A program made the translations under genes and the position numbers. Under the pieces are notes generated by a model that was not told the DNA's origin, did no database searches, and was given only the letters and a program-made list of their open reading frames with translations. Positions 34,058 to 42,619 of a DNA stretch of 64,000 nt are shown piece by piece; positions within the stretch are counted from its first letter, which is position 1, and each line of letters begins with the position of its first letter. This stretch comes from WSZJ01 sp964590435 (GTDB taxonomy: Bacteria; Planctomycetota; MHYJ01; WSZJ01), in assembly GCA_964590435.1 (NCBI GenBank), contig CAZPWT010000008.1:1-64000 (forward strand). The letters are read 5' to 3'.

Positions 34058-34963
34058 TCAGATCACTCGCATGTTCCGCTTCCCGCCCAACGGCCGCTTG
34101 CCGTCTTTCCAGAGGGCCCGGGAAGCACGGATGATGAGGACGGGGGTCGGGCCGTGGCGGACGACCTTGTCGGTGATGCCGCCCAGCATCCAGCGCTCGA
34201 TTCCCCCGGCGCCGCGGGTCGTCATGACGATCACCCCGCAGCCCTTCTTGAGCGCGTACTCCACGATCGCCTCGGCCGGGCTGTCGCTCTTCTCGACCGC
34301 CTGGACGACGTTCACGCCGCGCGCGACGAGGTCGCTGGCGGCATCCTTGAGCTGGTTGGCGGCGAGGTCGACGGCGTCCGAGGTCGCATCCTGGGCGACG
34401 ACGCGGACGAGGTGGACGCGGGTGCCGCCCTCCGCAAACTGGCGGAGTTCGCGAAGAGCCTGTGCGGAAAGCGGCGAGCCGTCGAGGGTGACCATGGCAT
34501 CGCGGAACATCCGCAGGGCGCCGGCCTCGGCCATGGCCCGGGTCCGCTTCTGCGGCGGATGGATGACGAGGACGGGCGTGGCCGCGAGGCGGACGACCTT
34601 GTCGGCGACGGAGCCCATGACCCAGCGCTGGACGCCGCCGCGGCCGTGCGTCGTCATGACGACGAGGTCGGCCTTCGTGGCGGCGCGCTTGATTTCATCA
34701 ACGGGAAAGCCGATGCGGACCTCGGCTTCGACGGGGACCTCGGCGGAGGCGTACGACTTGACGAGGCGGTCGACCTCGGAGTGGGCGAGCTTGCGGGCGG
34801 AGGCCTGGACCGAGACGGGGATGTCCGTGACGATGAGCGACTCGGGCATGGCCCTCAGAAGCCGGACGCGGCCCTTCGCACGGCGGGCGATCTCGATGGC
34901 GAAGGGGATGGCGTGCTCGGAGAGGGAAGAACCGTCGATGGGAACGAGGATGGTTCGGTACAT
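34058..34963 (-). CDS. Universal stress protein, tandem two-domain type
   Basis: 301 residues, two UspA domains. The first contains MYRTILVPIDGSSLSEHAIP and THGRGGVQRWVMGSVADKVVRLAATPVLVI. The second starts at about 157 (RDAMVTLDGSPLSAQAL) and ends TTRGAGGIERWMLGGITDKVVRHGPTPVLII. In the second domain His of the usual THGR is replaced (TTRGAGG), which may weaken nucleotide binding. ATG 34963 was chosen over upstream frames because the domain begins there and GGAGGAACCC precedes it. It is divergent from the next Usp gene across a 246-base control region. Confidence 0.92.
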   Translation of the reverse strand: MYRTILVPIDGSSLSEHAIPFAIEIARRAKGRVRLLRAMPESLIVTDIPVSVQASARKLAHSEVDRLVKSYASAEVPVEAEVRIGFPVDEIKRAATKADLVVMTTHGRGGVQRWVMGSVADKVVRLAATPVLVIHPPQKRTRAMAEAGALRMFRDAMVTLDGSPLSAQALRELRQFAEGGTRVHLVRVVAQDATSDAVDLAANQLKDAASDLVARGVNVVQAVEKSDSPAEAIVEYALKKGCGVIVMTTRGAGGIERWMLGGITDKVVRHGPTPVLIIRASRALWKDGKRPLGGKRNMRVI

Positions 34964-35004
34964 GGGTTCCTCCGCGACTGTAAGAGAAAAGGGACCGACT
35001 AAGC

Positions 35005-35020
35005 CGCAAAAGCAAGGCCG
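35005..35020 (-). promoter_or_regulatory. Candidate sigma-54 promoter before the minus-strand Usp gene
   Basis: On the minus strand CGGCCTTGCTTTTGCG has GG and GC ten bases apart, with GGC and TTGC elements. It lies about 42 bases upstream of the ATG at 34963. It is a weak match and is given weight only because two other candidates sit in the same regulatory neighbourhood. Confidence 0.3.
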
Positions 35021-35135
35021 CGCGGGTGGCAGGCAATTCGCGCATCGCAGCCCACAGGATGGTGAATTCTGCCATCCCAAGCGTGATTTTTCGCCATCTT
35101 CCTGCAGGGCCCTGAGCGCCCGGGGTGATAAGCTC

Positions 35136-35151
35136 CGGCACAGGTTGTGCG
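35136..35151 (+). promoter_or_regulatory. Candidate sigma-54 promoter before the plus-strand Usp gene
   Basis: CGGCACAGGTTGTGCG: a full GGCAC -24 element, and TGC ten bases after GG at -12. The predicted start is about 48 bases before the ATG at 35210. It lies in the divergent region between two Usp genes. Confidence 0.42.
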
Positions 35152-35209
35152 CGTCTTTTTATGTGGCAAGGGGCTGCCGGCACGGCGCCCCCATTTCGTG
35201 AGGTGACCC

Positions 35210-36061
35210 ATGCTCGAACGCATCCTCGTCCCCCTGGACGGCTCCGAAGTCGCCGAGGCGATCCTGGGCCAGGTCTGCAGGCTGCTGCGGCTGAAGGACG
35301 CCAGCGTGGTGCTGTTCGAAGCGGTCCCCGTCCCTGTGCAGCCGGGCGTCGAATTCGCGCCGCTCCTCTCCGACCTCAAAGCCGAGGCCGAACGCTACAT
35401 CGCCGCCCTCGTGGGGCAGCTGGCCAAGGAAGGCGTCAAGGCGCGCGGAGTCGTGCGCGTGGGCGGCGAAGCGACCGCCATCCTGGACGCGGCGAAGGAG
35501 GAAAAGGCGAGCCTGATCGCCATGGCGACCCACGGCCGCAGCGGGTTCTCGCGGTTTGTGTTCGGAAGCGTCGCGGAGAAAGTGCTGAGGGCCAGCGACG
35601 TCCCCGTCCTGCTCGTGCGGTCCTACAAGGCCAGCGGCGTGGGTGCCGACCGCACCCCGGTGCAGGAAATCCCCTTCAAGAAAATCCTCGTCCCGATCGA
35701 CGGAAGCGACAAGTCCCTGTCGATCCTTCCGCACGTGAAGGCCTTCGCGAAGAGCGTCGGGGCCAGCGTGCTGGTGCTCGGGGTGGTCGAGCCGACGTCC
35801 GAAGGCAAAGCGGGCGAGGGCGAACCGCTCGTGCGAATCGCGGTCAAGGACCTGGCGCAGGCAGGGATCCCCGTCGACCCGGTGGTCCGCCTCGGCGATC
35901 CGGCCTCCGAGATCCTCGACGCCACGAAACGTCACGACGTGGACCTGCTGGCGATGAGCACGCACGGCCGCAGCGGCCCTTCGCGTTGGGTGATGGGAAG
36001 CGTGACGGAGAAGGTGCTGCGTTCGGCGACGGTGCCGATGCTGGTGGTGAGGTCGAAGTAG
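35210..36061 (+). CDS. Universal stress protein, tandem two-domain type
   Basis: 283 residues with two UspA domains: MLERILVPLDGSEVAEAILG with THGRSGFSRFVFGSVAEKVLRASDVPVLLV, then KKILVPIDGSDKSLSILP with THGRSGPSRWVMGSVTEKVLRSATVPMLVV. Both nucleotide-binding motifs look intact. The ATG is preceded by GTGAGGTGACCC. It is convergent with the globin-coupled kinase gene, with three bases between stops. Its position next to an oxygen-type sensor fits a low-oxygen or nitrosative-stress regulon, by inference. Confidence 0.92.
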   Translation: MLERILVPLDGSEVAEAILGQVCRLLRLKDASVVLFEAVPVPVQPGVEFAPLLSDLKAEAERYIAALVGQLAKEGVKARGVVRVGGEATAILDAAKEEKASLIAMATHGRSGFSRFVFGSVAEKVLRASDVPVLLVRSYKASGVGADRTPVQEIPFKKILVPIDGSDKSLSILPHVKAFAKSVGASVLVLGVVEPTSEGKAGEGEPLVRIAVKDLAQAGIPVDPVVRLGDPASEILDATKRHDVDLLAMSTHGRSGPSRWVMGSVTEKVLRSATVPMLVVRSK

Positions 36062-36064
36062 CCG

Positions 36065-37273
36065 TCAGGCGGTCTGGCCGACGACGAGGCGGAACGCCGT
36101 CCCGCTGCGGCCGTCGCTTTCGACCGTGATGGTGCCGCCCATCGCCTCGACCGCGGAGCGGCAGAAGGACAGCCCGAGGCCGGTGTCGACGCGCAACCCG
36201 GCCTCGCGCAGGGCCTGCCCGCCGTACCGCTCGAACAACAGGTGCTGCACGTTCTTCGGGATGCCGGGACCGTCGTCGACCACCGAGATCTCGGCCTGCC
36301 CCGACGGCGCCCCCGTGACCCTCACCAGGATCTTCGTGCCGCGCGGCGTGTGCCGCACGGCGTTGCGGATCAGGTTGTAGAACACGCGCTTGAGCAGCGA
36401 CTGGTCCGACCGGACGGTCAGCGACCCCGGCGCCTCGATGGAAATCGGACGCCCTTCCTGCCCCGCGTGCAGGTCGAACGCCGCGACGCTGCGGCGCGCG
36501 AGTTCCGCCACGTCGAAGTTCTCGACGTTGACCTCGAGGCTGCCGGCCTCGGCGCGGCTGACCTGGAGGACGTTCATGATCATCTGGCCAAGGTCGTCGC
36601 AGCGGCGAAGGGCCTCGGTGAGGGCCTCGCCCTCGTTGGCGCTGAGCGCTGGTTCGCGGGAAGACAGCAGCTCGAGAAACGCCCGGATCCCCGCGAGCGG
36701 ATTCTGGAGATCGTGGATGATCATGTCGCTCAGGATGCGCTTCGCCCCCTGCAGCCGGATCAGCTCGGCGTTGCGGTTGTGCAGGGTGGAGTGGGCCTGG
36801 TCGATGTAGGAATCGATCGCGAGGCTCATGTCGAGCGTGATGATCTTGCCTAGCGCCGCGACGGTCCGGTGATAGCGCGAGTCGCCTGGGGGGAAGGCGT
36901 TCCGGAGCACGTCGGAGGCGATCTGGAAATAGCGGTGATAGGCCCCCATGTACAGCTCGGGGGGCAACCCGACCTTCTCGTGGGTCAGCCCGACGCGCAC
37001 CCGTTCGCGGAAGTACTCCGCGTCGTAGTTCCCCGCCGTCAGGCGCAGGAAGTACGTCCTCTGCAGCGCTTTGAGGCGCTCGACCATGCCCGGCGCTTCG
37101 AGCATCCTGCGGGTCCGGTCGTGGGAGAGCAGGAACTCATAAAAGCGATTGATGAGGGTGTCGGCGTGCAGGGAGAGGAGCGGGTGGACTTCGCGCAGGA
37201 GCCTCTCGTCCTCGGCGGTGAGTTGCACGAAGGCTTTGCGAGCATGGATGTCGCGATCGGTCAGGGAGAGCAT
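36065..37273 (-). CDS. Globin-coupled sensor histidine kinase
   Basis: 402 residues. The N-terminal ~160 residues match the sensor-globin (protoglobin) fold: LTAEDERLLREVHPLLSLHADTLINRFYEFLL, then YFRERVRVGLTHEKVGLPPELYMGAYHRYF, where the His of LTHEKVGL is the expected proximal haem ligand. A linker helix leads to HisKA (His in MIIHDLQNPLAGI) and HATPase (NLIRNAVRHTPRG; DDGPGIP; DTGLGLSF). It should sense O2, NO or CO through haem and phosphorylate a response regulator, with the NtrC-type protein encoded two genes away as a candidate. There is no membrane segment. Haem binding is inferred. Confidence 0.88.
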   Translation of the reverse strand: MLSLTDRDIHARKAFVQLTAEDERLLREVHPLLSLHADTLINRFYEFLLSHDRTRRMLEAPGMVERLKALQRTYFLRLTAGNYDAEYFRERVRVGLTHEKVGLPPELYMGAYHRYFQIASDVLRNAFPPGDSRYHRTVAALGKIITLDMSLAIDSYIDQAHSTLHNRNAELIRLQGAKRILSDMIIHDLQNPLAGIRAFLELLSSREPALSANEGEALTEALRRCDDLGQMIMNVLQVSRAEAGSLEVNVENFDVAELARRSVAAFDLHAGQEGRPISIEAPGSLTVRSDQSLLKRVFYNLIRNAVRHTPRGTKILVRVTGAPSGQAEISVVDDGPGIPKNVQHLLFERYGGQALREAGLRVDTGLGLSFCRSAVEAMGGTITVESDGRSGTAFRLVVGQTA

Positions 37274-37341
37274 GGCGGGCGGATTCTATCCGGCTGGGTG
37301 AAATTGCACAGACCCCGATCGCGGAATTTCGCTCGAGAAGG

Positions 37342-38190
37342 TCAGGAGGAGCGCTTCTTCTCGCGCAGGTAGACGTACCAATAGACGGCGGCGACCATCA
37401 GTCCGCCGCCCGCGATGTTGCCGAGGGTCACGGGGACGAGGTTGGCGGCGAGGCCGGACCAGCTGACGGGGGCGACGGCGTCGGGGGTCCAGCCGCCCGC
37501 CGTGAGCACGGCGGGTTCCGAGCGCAGCAGCATCCCCAGCGGGATGAAGTACATGTTCGCGACGCTGTGCTCGAGACCGAGCGCGACGAACGCCGTGATC
37601 GGGAACAGGATCGAGAGGATCTTGTCGGTCGTGCTCCGCGCGCTGAAGCAGAGCCAGACCGCGAGGCACACGAGGGCGTTGCACAGCGCGCCGAGCACGA
37701 ACGCCGTCCCGAACGGAAGCGTGCACTTGGCGAGGGCGATGCGAAGCGCGGTCGCGCCGGGCTGCGCGCCGGCGTCGGCCCAACGGTGCGACGCATAGAA
37801 GGCGGCGGCGGTTGCCGCGGCGCCGGCGAAATTTCCCGCATAGACGCAGCCCCAGCTCCTCAGCAGCTGCGCCGTCGTCACCCGGCGGCTCGCCCACGCC
37901 ATGATCACGAGCACGTTCCCCGTGAACAGCTCCGCCCCGGCGATCACGACGAGAATCAGCCCGAGCGAGAACGAGAGCCCGGTCAGCAGGCGCGTCGGCC
38001 CGTACCCCAGCCGCGGGTCCGTCGCCGCGACCGTCGAGAAGGCCGCCCCCAGCCCGATGAACGCCCCCGCCAGCACCGCAAGCGCCAGCATCGAGCCCAT
38101 CCCGAGGGCCGCCTTCCGCACCCCGGTGTCCTCGACCCGCGCCGCCATCTCGGCCGGAGCGTACGCGTCAACCCCGGTCGGTTGATCCAT
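37342..38190 (-). CDS. Formate/nitrite transporter family channel
   Basis: 282 residues, six membrane helices with the FNT pattern: GAFIGLGAAFSTVA, ILVVIAGAELFTGNVLVIMAW (conserved ELFTGN), WGCVYAGNFAGAAA, ALCNALVCLAVWLCFSA, and the final VTLGNIAGGGLMVAAVYWYVY. FNT proteins pass formate, nitrite or hydrosulfide. Next to a nitrite oxidoreductase-like system, nitrite is the likelier substrate, but the sequence alone cannot distinguish them. The ATG at 38190 is 35 bases downstream of the sigma-54 activator stop codon, so the two are probably co-transcribed from the sigma-54 promoter at 39648. Confidence 0.9.
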   Translation of the reverse strand: MDQPTGVDAYAPAEMAARVEDTGVRKAALGMGSMLALAVLAGAFIGLGAAFSTVAATDPRLGYGPTRLLTGLSFSLGLILVVIAGAELFTGNVLVIMAWASRRVTTAQLLRSWGCVYAGNFAGAAATAAAFYASHRWADAGAQPGATALRIALAKCTLPFGTAFVLGALCNALVCLAVWLCFSARSTTDKILSILFPITAFVALGLEHSVANMYFIPLGMLLRSEPAVLTAGGWTPDAVAPVSWSGLAANLVPVTLGNIAGGGLMVAAVYWYVYLREKKRSS

Positions 38191-38225
38191 CGCTCACCCC
38201 CACCCTGCGCCGGCCGGCCCGCGCC

Positions 38226-39617
38226 CTAATGGTGCGCCTCTTCGCCCTTCATCAGCCCGAACTTCTCCATCCGGTACCGGATCTGGTCCCGCGTGATCCC
38301 CAGCAGGTCCGCCGCGCGCGTCTGGTTCCCCGCCGTCCGCTCCAGCGACTGCACCACCAGGTCCTTTTCCAGCTCCTCCAGCACGATCCCCTTCGCAGGC
38401 AGCTTCAGCAGCCGCGCCCCCTCCTCCCCCGTCGTCGCCGGCCCCGGCCGCCCCAGCGCCAGGTCGTCCGCCCCCATCACCGTCCCCTGCCCCAGCAGCA
38501 CCGCACGCTCAATCGCGTTCTTCAGCTCGCGCACGTTCCCAGGCCAGTCGTACGCCGCCAGCTTGTCGTACGCCTCCTTCGTCAGCTCCTTCACTTCCTT
38601 GCGGAATTCCTCGGCGAAGCGTTTGAGGAAGTGCTGCACGAGAAGCGGGATGTCCTCCTTGCGCGACCGCAGCGGCGGGACGAGGATCGTGATGATGTTC
38701 AGGCGGTAGTACAGGTCCTCGCGGAAGCGTCCCTCGGAGATGGCCTTCTCGAGGTCCTTGTTCGTGGCGGCGATGACGCGCACGTCGACCTTGATGTCCA
38801 CGGTGCCGCCGATCCGCCGGAACGCCTTTTCCTCCAGTGCGCGCAGGACCTTCGACTGGAGCGTCGGCGACATGTCGCCGATTTCGTCGAGGAAGAGCGT
38901 GCCGCCGTTGGCCAGCTCGAAGAGCCCCTTCTTCTGCATCTTGGCGTCGGTGAAGCTCCCCTTCTCGTGCCCGAACAGTTCGCTTTCGAGGAGGGTGTCC
39001 TGCAGCGCCGTGCAGGTGATGTTCATGAAGGGCTTGTCGCAGCGATTGGACTCGTAGTGGATGGCCTTGGCGATGACGTCCTTGCCGGTGCCGCTTTCGC
39101 CGCGGATGAGGACGGTGGAGGCGCCGCTCTGGGAGACGCGGCGGACGAGGTCGATGACGTCGCGCATCGACTTGGCCTTGCCGACGAGGTTGTGGACGCC
39201 GAAGGACGAGCGGCGTTCGGAGACGTGGGCGCGGACGTCGCGCTTGAGGGAGCTGGTCTCGAGGGCGCGACGGACGGTGATGGCGAGTTCGTCCATGTTG
39301 AACGGCTTGGCGACGTAGTCGAACGCGCCGAGCTTCATCGCCTCGACGGCCGTGTCGACGGTGGAGTAGGCGGTGATGACGATGACCGGGATCTCGGGGC
39401 CTCCCTGCGATTCCTTCTGGATCGCCCGGAGGATGCTCAGCCCGTCCGTGTCGGGCAGCTTCATGTCGAGGAGCACGAGTTCGGGAGTTTCGCGGTGGAA
39501 GGCCTCGAGGGCGGACTTGCCGTCCTCGGCTTCGGTGACGTTGTGGCCTTCGCGCGTGAGGCGCTCCTTGAGCGACCACCGGATGAGCTTTTCGTCGTCG
39601 ACGACCAGGATGTTCAT
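38226..39617 (-). CDS. Sigma-54-dependent NtrC-family response regulator
   Basis: 463 residues. Receiver domain (NILVVDDEKLIRW ... LVLLDMKLPDTDG with the phospho-acceptor Asp near 52), AAA+ domain with Walker A GESGTGKD, the sigma-54 contact loop as GSFTDA (a variant of GAFTGA keeping Phe-Thr), Walker B GGTLFLDEIGDM, and a C-terminal Fis-type HTH (NQTRAADLLGITRDQIRYRMEKF). It activates sigma-54 promoters. An in-frame ATG at 39653 lies inside the promoter at 39648-39664, so I use the ATG at 39617. It is in an operon with the formate/nitrite channel, with kinase genes nearby. Confidence 0.94.
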   Translation of the reverse strand: MNILVVDDEKLIRWSLKERLTREGHNVTEAEDGKSALEAFHRETPELVLLDMKLPDTDGLSILRAIQKESQGGPEIPVIVITAYSTVDTAVEAMKLGAFDYVAKPFNMDELAITVRRALETSSLKRDVRAHVSERRSSFGVHNLVGKAKSMRDVIDLVRRVSQSGASTVLIRGESGTGKDVIAKAIHYESNRCDKPFMNITCTALQDTLLESELFGHEKGSFTDAKMQKKGLFELANGGTLFLDEIGDMSPTLQSKVLRALEEKAFRRIGGTVDIKVDVRVIAATNKDLEKAISEGRFREDLYYRLNIITILVPPLRSRKEDIPLLVQHFLKRFAEEFRKEVKELTKEAYDKLAAYDWPGNVRELKNAIERAVLLGQGTVMGADDLALGRPGPATTGEEGARLLKLPAKGIVLEELEKDLVVQSLERTAGNQTRAADLLGITRDQIRYRMEKFGLMKGEEAHH

Positions 39618-39647
39618 GGGGGCACCGCGAATAGGGTGGGAACTACC

Positions 39648-39664
39648 ATGCAAGGCAGGTGCCG
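39648..39664 (-). promoter_or_regulatory. Sigma-54 promoter of the NtrC-type regulator gene
   Basis: On the minus strand the sequence is CGGCACCTGCCTTGCAT: GGCAC, five bases, TTGCA, with GG and GC exactly ten bases apart, nearly the full -24/-12 consensus. Transcription would start about 20 bases before the ATG at 39617. The gene it serves encodes a sigma-54 activator, so autoregulation is likely. Confidence 0.72.
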
Positions 39665-39820
39665 TCGCAATCAGGCGAGAATGTGGGGGATGGGACCCTT
39701 TGGACCCGCGATTTTACCCAATCGTGGGGAATTTGACCCGCCGACGCGGCAACTTCCGATGCCCGCGCAGAGGGAAGTACCCCTGCGGTCTCCCCTTTGC
39801 AGCAAATAATCTCTTCAAGT

Positions 39821-40600
39821 ATGAAGACCATTGCCGGCTTTCTTCGCGCCCTCGCGCGCTCCCACACCTACAACCTCAGGCGCAACACCTTCGCATGGTT
39901 TGGGTTCGCATGGGGACTGCCGATCCCGCTGTTTTCTCTTTCCCTCGACCACATGCTCCTGGACGACTGGGGGCATCGCTCCTTCCGGATCATCCTGATG
40001 GAACACCCCTGGCATTTCATCTTCCTCGCCCACCCCCTGTTGTTCGGCGTCGTCTTCGGCGCCATCGGAACGCTGTTCCACGACCTGGATGCAGACAATC
40101 GTGACCTCATCTCTCGCCTCGAACGGGAGGCCACGACCGACTCCCTCACCGGCGCCCACACCCGTCGATTCGTCCTCGAAGAACTCGAGCGCTCGCTCGC
40201 GCGCTCGGAGCGCTCGATCGAGCCGGTCTCCCTCATCCTCATGGACATGGACAATTTCAAGGAGGTCAACGACACGCAGGGGCACCTTGCGGGGGACAAG
40301 CTGCTCCGGGATGTCGCCAATGCCCTCAAGGAGGCCTTGCGGCGCGGCGACACCCTCGGACGCTACGGCGGCGACGAATTCCTGATCGTCGCGCCCGGGG
40401 GACGGGACGGGGCCACCACCGTCAGCGAACGCGCCCGGAAAACGGTCGAAGAGCGCACGGGCCATACGATCAGCGCCGGCATCGCCGTCAGCGGCGAAAA
40501 CGGCCGCTCGACCTCGGAACTCATCATGGCCGCCGACCAGCACCTGTCGCTGCGGAAACGCGAACACAAGACGCGGCGCTTCGGCGCACCCCCGGCGTAG
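39821..40600 (+). CDS. Membrane-bound diguanylate cyclase
   Basis: 259 residues. Two N-terminal membrane helices (about 27-45 and 66-88), a short linker, then a GGDEF domain (about 105-250). The active site is intact (GRYGGDEFLIV), and the RxxD inhibitory site is present five residues before it (RRGD), so it should make cyclic di-GMP with product inhibition. The helix pair has no recognisable sensor domain. The ATG at 39821 gives the first helix; a TTG at 39797 is an alternative. It is divergent from the NtrC-type regulator across about 200 bases. Confidence 0.88.
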   Translation: MKTIAGFLRALARSHTYNLRRNTFAWFGFAWGLPIPLFSLSLDHMLLDDWGHRSFRIILMEHPWHFIFLAHPLLFGVVFGAIGTLFHDLDADNRDLISRLEREATTDSLTGAHTRRFVLEELERSLARSERSIEPVSLILMDMDNFKEVNDTQGHLAGDKLLRDVANALKEALRRGDTLGRYGGDEFLIVAPGGRDGATTVSERARKTVEERTGHTISAGIAVSGENGRSTSELIMAADQHLSLRKREHKTRRFGAPPA

Positions 40601-40605
40601 CAGCC

Positions 40606-41694
40606 TCACGCTTTCGCGGGAGCCGCTCCTTCGATCTTCCGCAGCCGCAGTTGCCCGCACGCCGCCGCGATCCGGTCGCCGCGCGCCCGCTGCACCGGCG
40701 CCGGGATCCCGGCGGCCTCGAGGATCCGCGAAAACTCCGTCACGTCCTTCGCCCGCGGCGCTTCGTACGGCAGCCCCTCGACCCCGTTGTACGGGATCAG
40801 GTTCACCTTCAGCCCGCGACCCGAAAGCCGCTTCGCCAGCTCCCGCGCGTGCTCCGGCGCCGAGTTCACCCCGCCCAGCATCACGTACTCGCAAGTGACC
40901 TCCTTGCCGGTCTTCTGCTGGTACTTCACGCCCTCGGCGATCGTCTCGGCGACGGAGAGCGCCTTCGGGAAGGGCACGACGCGGGCGCGGATTTCGTCGT
41001 TGGGGGCGTGAAGGGAGAGGGCGAGGTTGGGGGCCAGCGGGTGGGCGGCGAGCTTCATGACGCCCCCCTCGACGCCGACGGTGGAGACGGTCATGCGATT
41101 GAGCCCGATCCCCATCCCCCAGTCCGCGTTGAGCCGCTCGATGGCGGCGATGACGCGATCGAGGTTGTAGAACGGCTCGCCCATCCCCATGAAGACGACG
41201 TTGGAAATCGGGTGGTCCATGCCGTCCCAGCGGCGGCGCACGAAGCGGCCGACGCGGATCGCCTGCTCGACGATCTCGGCGGCCGTCAGGTTGCGGGCGA
41301 GCCCGGCCAGCCCGCTCGCGCAGAACACGCACCCCACGGGACACCCCGCCTGCGTCGAGACGCACACCGTCCGCCGCTCCGGCGGCGACTTCCCCGGCGG
41401 CTCCGGGATCAGCACGCACTCCACCGGCTGCCCGTCCGCACACGGCACGAGCAGCTTCGCCGTCCCGTCCTTCGACTTGTTCTCCTCCGGCTCCCCCGTC
41501 GCCATCACGGGCAGCTCGGCCTTGAGCTTCTCGCGAAGCGCCGCGCCGAGGTCGGTCATCTCGTCGTACGACGTCGCGCACCGCTTGTAGACGTGGCGCA
41601 GCACCTGGTCCGCCCGGAACGCCTTCTCGCCCATCGTGACGAAGGCGTCGCGCAGGCTGTCGCGGTCGTGGGACGTCACGGTGGCGGCGGTCAT
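40606..41694 (-). CDS. rlmN: Dual-specificity RNA methyltransferase RlmN
   Basis: 362 residues, full length for the family. Radical SAM motif Cys-x3-Cys-x2-Cys in CPVGCVFC (about 118-125). Other hallmarks are VCVSTQAGCPVGCVFCAS, FMGMGEPFYNLDRV, RMTVSTVGV, LALSLHAPNDEIRA and VTCEYVMLGGVNS, plus the C-terminal Cys in AAACGQLRLRK that takes part in catalysis. It methylates C2 of A2503 in 23S rRNA and A37 of some tRNAs. It is a single gene, convergent with the diguanylate cyclase. Confidence 0.96.
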   Translation of the reverse strand: MTAATVTSHDRDSLRDAFVTMGEKAFRADQVLRHVYKRCATSYDEMTDLGAALREKLKAELPVMATGEPEENKSKDGTAKLLVPCADGQPVECVLIPEPPGKSPPERRTVCVSTQAGCPVGCVFCASGLAGLARNLTAAEIVEQAIRVGRFVRRRWDGMDHPISNVVFMGMGEPFYNLDRVIAAIERLNADWGMGIGLNRMTVSTVGVEGGVMKLAAHPLAPNLALSLHAPNDEIRARVVPFPKALSVAETIAEGVKYQQKTGKEVTCEYVMLGGVNSAPEHARELAKRLSGRGLKVNLIPYNGVEGLPYEAPRAKDVTEFSRILEAAGIPAPVQRARGDRIAAACGQLRLRKIEGAAPAKA

Positions 41695-41738
41695 GCGCGC
41701 AGTGTAGCCGCATTCGTGCGGGGCGGTCTCGCGCTACA

Positions 41739-42149
41739 ATGGCGACCATGAAGCGCCTCTCGTTCGCGGCCTTCCTGCTTCTACCGCTTCCTTGCCTCGC
41801 CTATGGCGGGTTCCCGCAGGGCGCGACGGACGCGGAGCTGCTGGGCGGGCTGGCGTGGAGGTTCGCGCTGGGAATGCTGCTCGTCGCGGGCCCGTGGATC
41901 GCCGGGTCGATCGCCCTCGAACGCTTCAAGGGCATGCCTCTCATCGCGATTGCCGGAGGCACCGCCCTGCTCGGCTACGCCATCGCCGTCCCACAGCTCG
42001 CCGCCATGGGGACGTTCGGGTACCCGCACCTCATCATGCCGATCCTGGGAATCGGTTTCGTCACCTTCCAGATCTACTTCATCGGAAAGCTCCTCTGGGT
42101 CGTGATCCGTCAACCCGGAGCGGAAGCGCAGCCGTTGCCTGCGCGGTAG
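41739..42149 (+). CDS. Small membrane protein, unknown
   Basis: 136 residues, with either ATG 41739 or ATG 41748 as start; the latter begins a cleaner signal peptide (MKRLSFAAFLLLPLPCLAYG). No ribosome binding site favours either. After the signal there are three hydrophobic segments (FALGMLLVAGPWIAGSIAL, LIAIAGGTALLGYAIAVP, LIMPILGIGFVTFQIYFIGKLLWVVI). No family is recognised. It precedes another small membrane protein gene by 20 bases. Confidence 0.65.
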   Translation: MATMKRLSFAAFLLLPLPCLAYGGFPQGATDAELLGGLAWRFALGMLLVAGPWIAGSIALERFKGMPLIAIAGGTALLGYAIAVPQLAAMGTFGYPHLIMPILGIGFVTFQIYFIGKLLWVVIRQPGAEAQPLPAR

Positions 42150-42169
42150 CGATTGGAGGAGCGTCGCCC

Positions 42170-42583
42170 ATGTGGAATTCCGCGATCCGGATGGGCCGCG
42201 CCGCAATCGGGCTCCTGTCCCTCGCCTGCATCTCATGGGTCGTGCGCGAGTTCTGGCGGCAGGATCATTCTCAACCCCGCTACGATCCCACGGCCGGAGT
42301 GGCCATAGGGGTCGCGGTCAGCCTCGTGTGCTATGCCGCTCTATCGGCTGGAATGGAACGGGTCGAAGGCCGCGAGAGATTCGTCTTCCCGGCGCTTGGA
42401 CTAGTGCTCTGGGGGTTCACGTTCGGACAATTGCTCCTGTACCGCTCGTCGGACGCCCTCTTCGCACTCCTGATTGCGCTTCTCCCTGCGATCCTCTTCG
42501 TCAAGGCCGTCCAGCTCGTGGCCCGGGATGCGGAGCTCATGGAGAAGAACCCCGCGTCCCCGGCCGACGGCCCCCAGGTTTAG
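42170..42583 (+). CDS. Small membrane protein, unknown
   Basis: 137 residues. The ATG at 42170 has GGAGGA ten bases upstream. Four membrane segments are visible (AIGLLSLACISWVVREFW, GVAIGVAVSLVCYAALSAG, FPALGLVLWGFTFGQLLLY, ALFALLIALLPAILFVKAVQLV) with a short polar tail. It is probably co-transcribed with the preceding small membrane protein. Function unknown. Confidence 0.7.
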   Translation: MWNSAIRMGRAAIGLLSLACISWVVREFWRQDHSQPRYDPTAGVAIGVAVSLVCYAALSAGMERVEGRERFVFPALGLVLWGFTFGQLLLYRSSDALFALLIALLPAILFVKAVQLVARDAELMEKNPASPADGPQV

Positions 42584-42619
42584 CTCCCCCTCTCCAGCCC
42601 GATCTGGTAGGACGTCCCG

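Noticed and set aside
38226..39653. Longer NtrC-type regulator from ATG 39653
   Set aside because: That ATG lies inside the near-consensus sigma-54 promoter, and the added residues are outside the receiver fold.
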